Below, in pieces: positions 63,682 through 64,000 of a stretch of DNA of 64,000 bases. Location: assembly GCA_017935345.1 (NCBI GenBank), contig JAGBHU010000046.1:27334-91333 (forward strand), written 5' to 3'. Source of the stretch: Coprococcus sp. (lineage in GTDB: Bacteria > Bacillota > Clostridia > Lachnospirales > Lachnospiraceae). The stretch's first letter is position 1; each line of letters starts with the position of its first letter. The position numbers were made by a program, and so were the translations under genes. The notes beneath the pieces are model-generated. The model did no database searches. It saw only the letters and a program-made list of their open reading frames with translations, and had not been told where the DNA came from.

Positions 63682-63755
63682 TTAGTGTTATAAACTCTAA
63701 ATGTTGCTTTTTGTTTATATTCCTGTGTCGGATGCTTTAGAGTATATAACTCTAA
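63682..63755. repeat. Pair of TTAG(A/T)GT-N5-ACTCTAA dyads
   Basis: TTAGTGT-N5-ACTCTAA lies at 63682-63700 and TTAGAGT-N5-ACTCTAA at 63737-63755. Centres are 55 bp apart. The second overlaps the 3' end of the edge ORF. Confidence 0.6.
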
Positions 63756-63996
63756 TCCTTTTATATTTGTAATTGCAAAATGCTGCTTCTCCTGCCGCCA
63801 TTTCTGCCAGCATTACCTGTGCATATGTCAGAGCATATACAGCTCCTACAAAGTAGGCCAGTCCTGCCATTCCGGCTCCTAATATATACCCGCTAAACAG
63901 TACCTTTAATACCTCATCTTCCGTACCTCCCATCAGGGTTGCCGCTGTAGCATTGATGATACTGTTCAGTATTCCGATACAGTTCAGTTCTACCAC
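63715..63996 (-). CDS. Hydrophobic small protein or C-terminal fragment at window edge
   Basis: The frame of 93 codons starts at a possible GTG (63996) but stays open to the right edge, so it may be partial. The middle is Ala/Gly-rich and hydrophobic (VLFSGYILGAGMAGLAYFVGAVYALTYAQVM). The tail is basic (NYKYKRIRVIYSK). The composition recalls small membrane or bacteriocin-like peptides, but no family is recognised. Confidence 0.4.
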   Translation of the reverse strand: MVELNCIGILNSIINATAATLMGGTEDEVLKVLFSGYILGAGMAGLAYFVGAVYALTYAQVMLAEMAAGEAAFCNYKYKRIRVIYSKASDTGI

Positions 63997-64000
63997 ATGA

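Overview
The window looks like a chromosomal segment of a low-GC, anaerobic Firmicute. The most likely source is a Lachnospiraceae bacterium of the Roseburia / Agathobacter / Eubacterium rectale type. This is inferred from gene content, not from a marker gene: strong AGGAGG-type ribosome sites with frequent GTG/TTG starts, an ftsEX-PcsB-like-S41 operon, split transketolase, F6P-aldolase-type transaldolase, NfnAB-like genes, carbohydrate ABC operons with YesL, and periplasmic-sensing GGDEF/EAL proteins. No rRNA, tRNA or CRISPR array was seen.

Layout. (1) 1-8550 is the right part of an integrated mobilizable element lying against the 3' end of guaA. It carries restriction-modification cargo (a partial HsdM and a second N6-methylase with an unusual catalytic motif), relaxase and MobC-like genes, an oriT-like intergenic region, an excisionase-like gene, an XRE regulator and a tyrosine integrase. 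Its left end is outside the window. (2) 8.5-12.9 kb holds guaA and a BlaI/BlaR1-type sensor pair behind a clear BlaI-type operator. (3) 12.9-17.5 kb is a cell-wall/division operon: ftsE, ftsX, an M23 murein hydrolase (PcsB/EnvC-like) and an S41 protease, with a 40-bp tandem repeat in its 3' UTR and a perfect WalR-type box at its promoter. (4) 17.6-30 kb is housekeeping: a CdaR-like regulator, an MsmK-type ATPase, YitT, a LytR_C protein, an SDR enzyme, a zinc-ribbon protein, a putative metal transporter, an amidase (with a second WalR-type box), gdhA, an Lrp regulator, a Band-7 protein and an HTH-Uma2 protein.

(5) 30-43.7 kb is a pentose/hemicellulose locus. A minus-strand metabolic operon (DUF4867-like, fucose/arabinose-isomerase family, xylulokinase, transaldolase, both transketolase halves) diverges from an AraC regulator. 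A second minus-strand operon encodes import and intracellular cleavage (binding protein, two permeases, YesL, a small membrane protein, GH43). A 15-bp motif shared by the two operon promoters suggests common control. (6) 44-46.7 kb holds NfnAB-like flavoprotein genes and a small Tudor-like protein. (7) 46.9-53.1 kb is a complete fructose PTS regulon: fruR, fruK, fruA, ptsH, ptsI. (8) 53.2-61.9 kb, all minus strand, has a DmpG-like aldolase, an orphan solute-binding protein, a Cache-GGDEF-EAL protein, gltX and argJ. (9) 61.9-64 kb has a small membrane protein, an RlmK-like methyltransferase and a partial or unassigned hydrophobic ORF at the edge.

The best candidates for new biology are: the orphan binding protein paired with a periplasmic-sensing c-di-GMP enzyme; the fucose-isomerase/DUF4867/xylulokinase route; the triple palindrome controlling the two-methylase cassette; the helically phased repeats in front of the HTH-Uma2 gene; and the paired WalR-type boxes.
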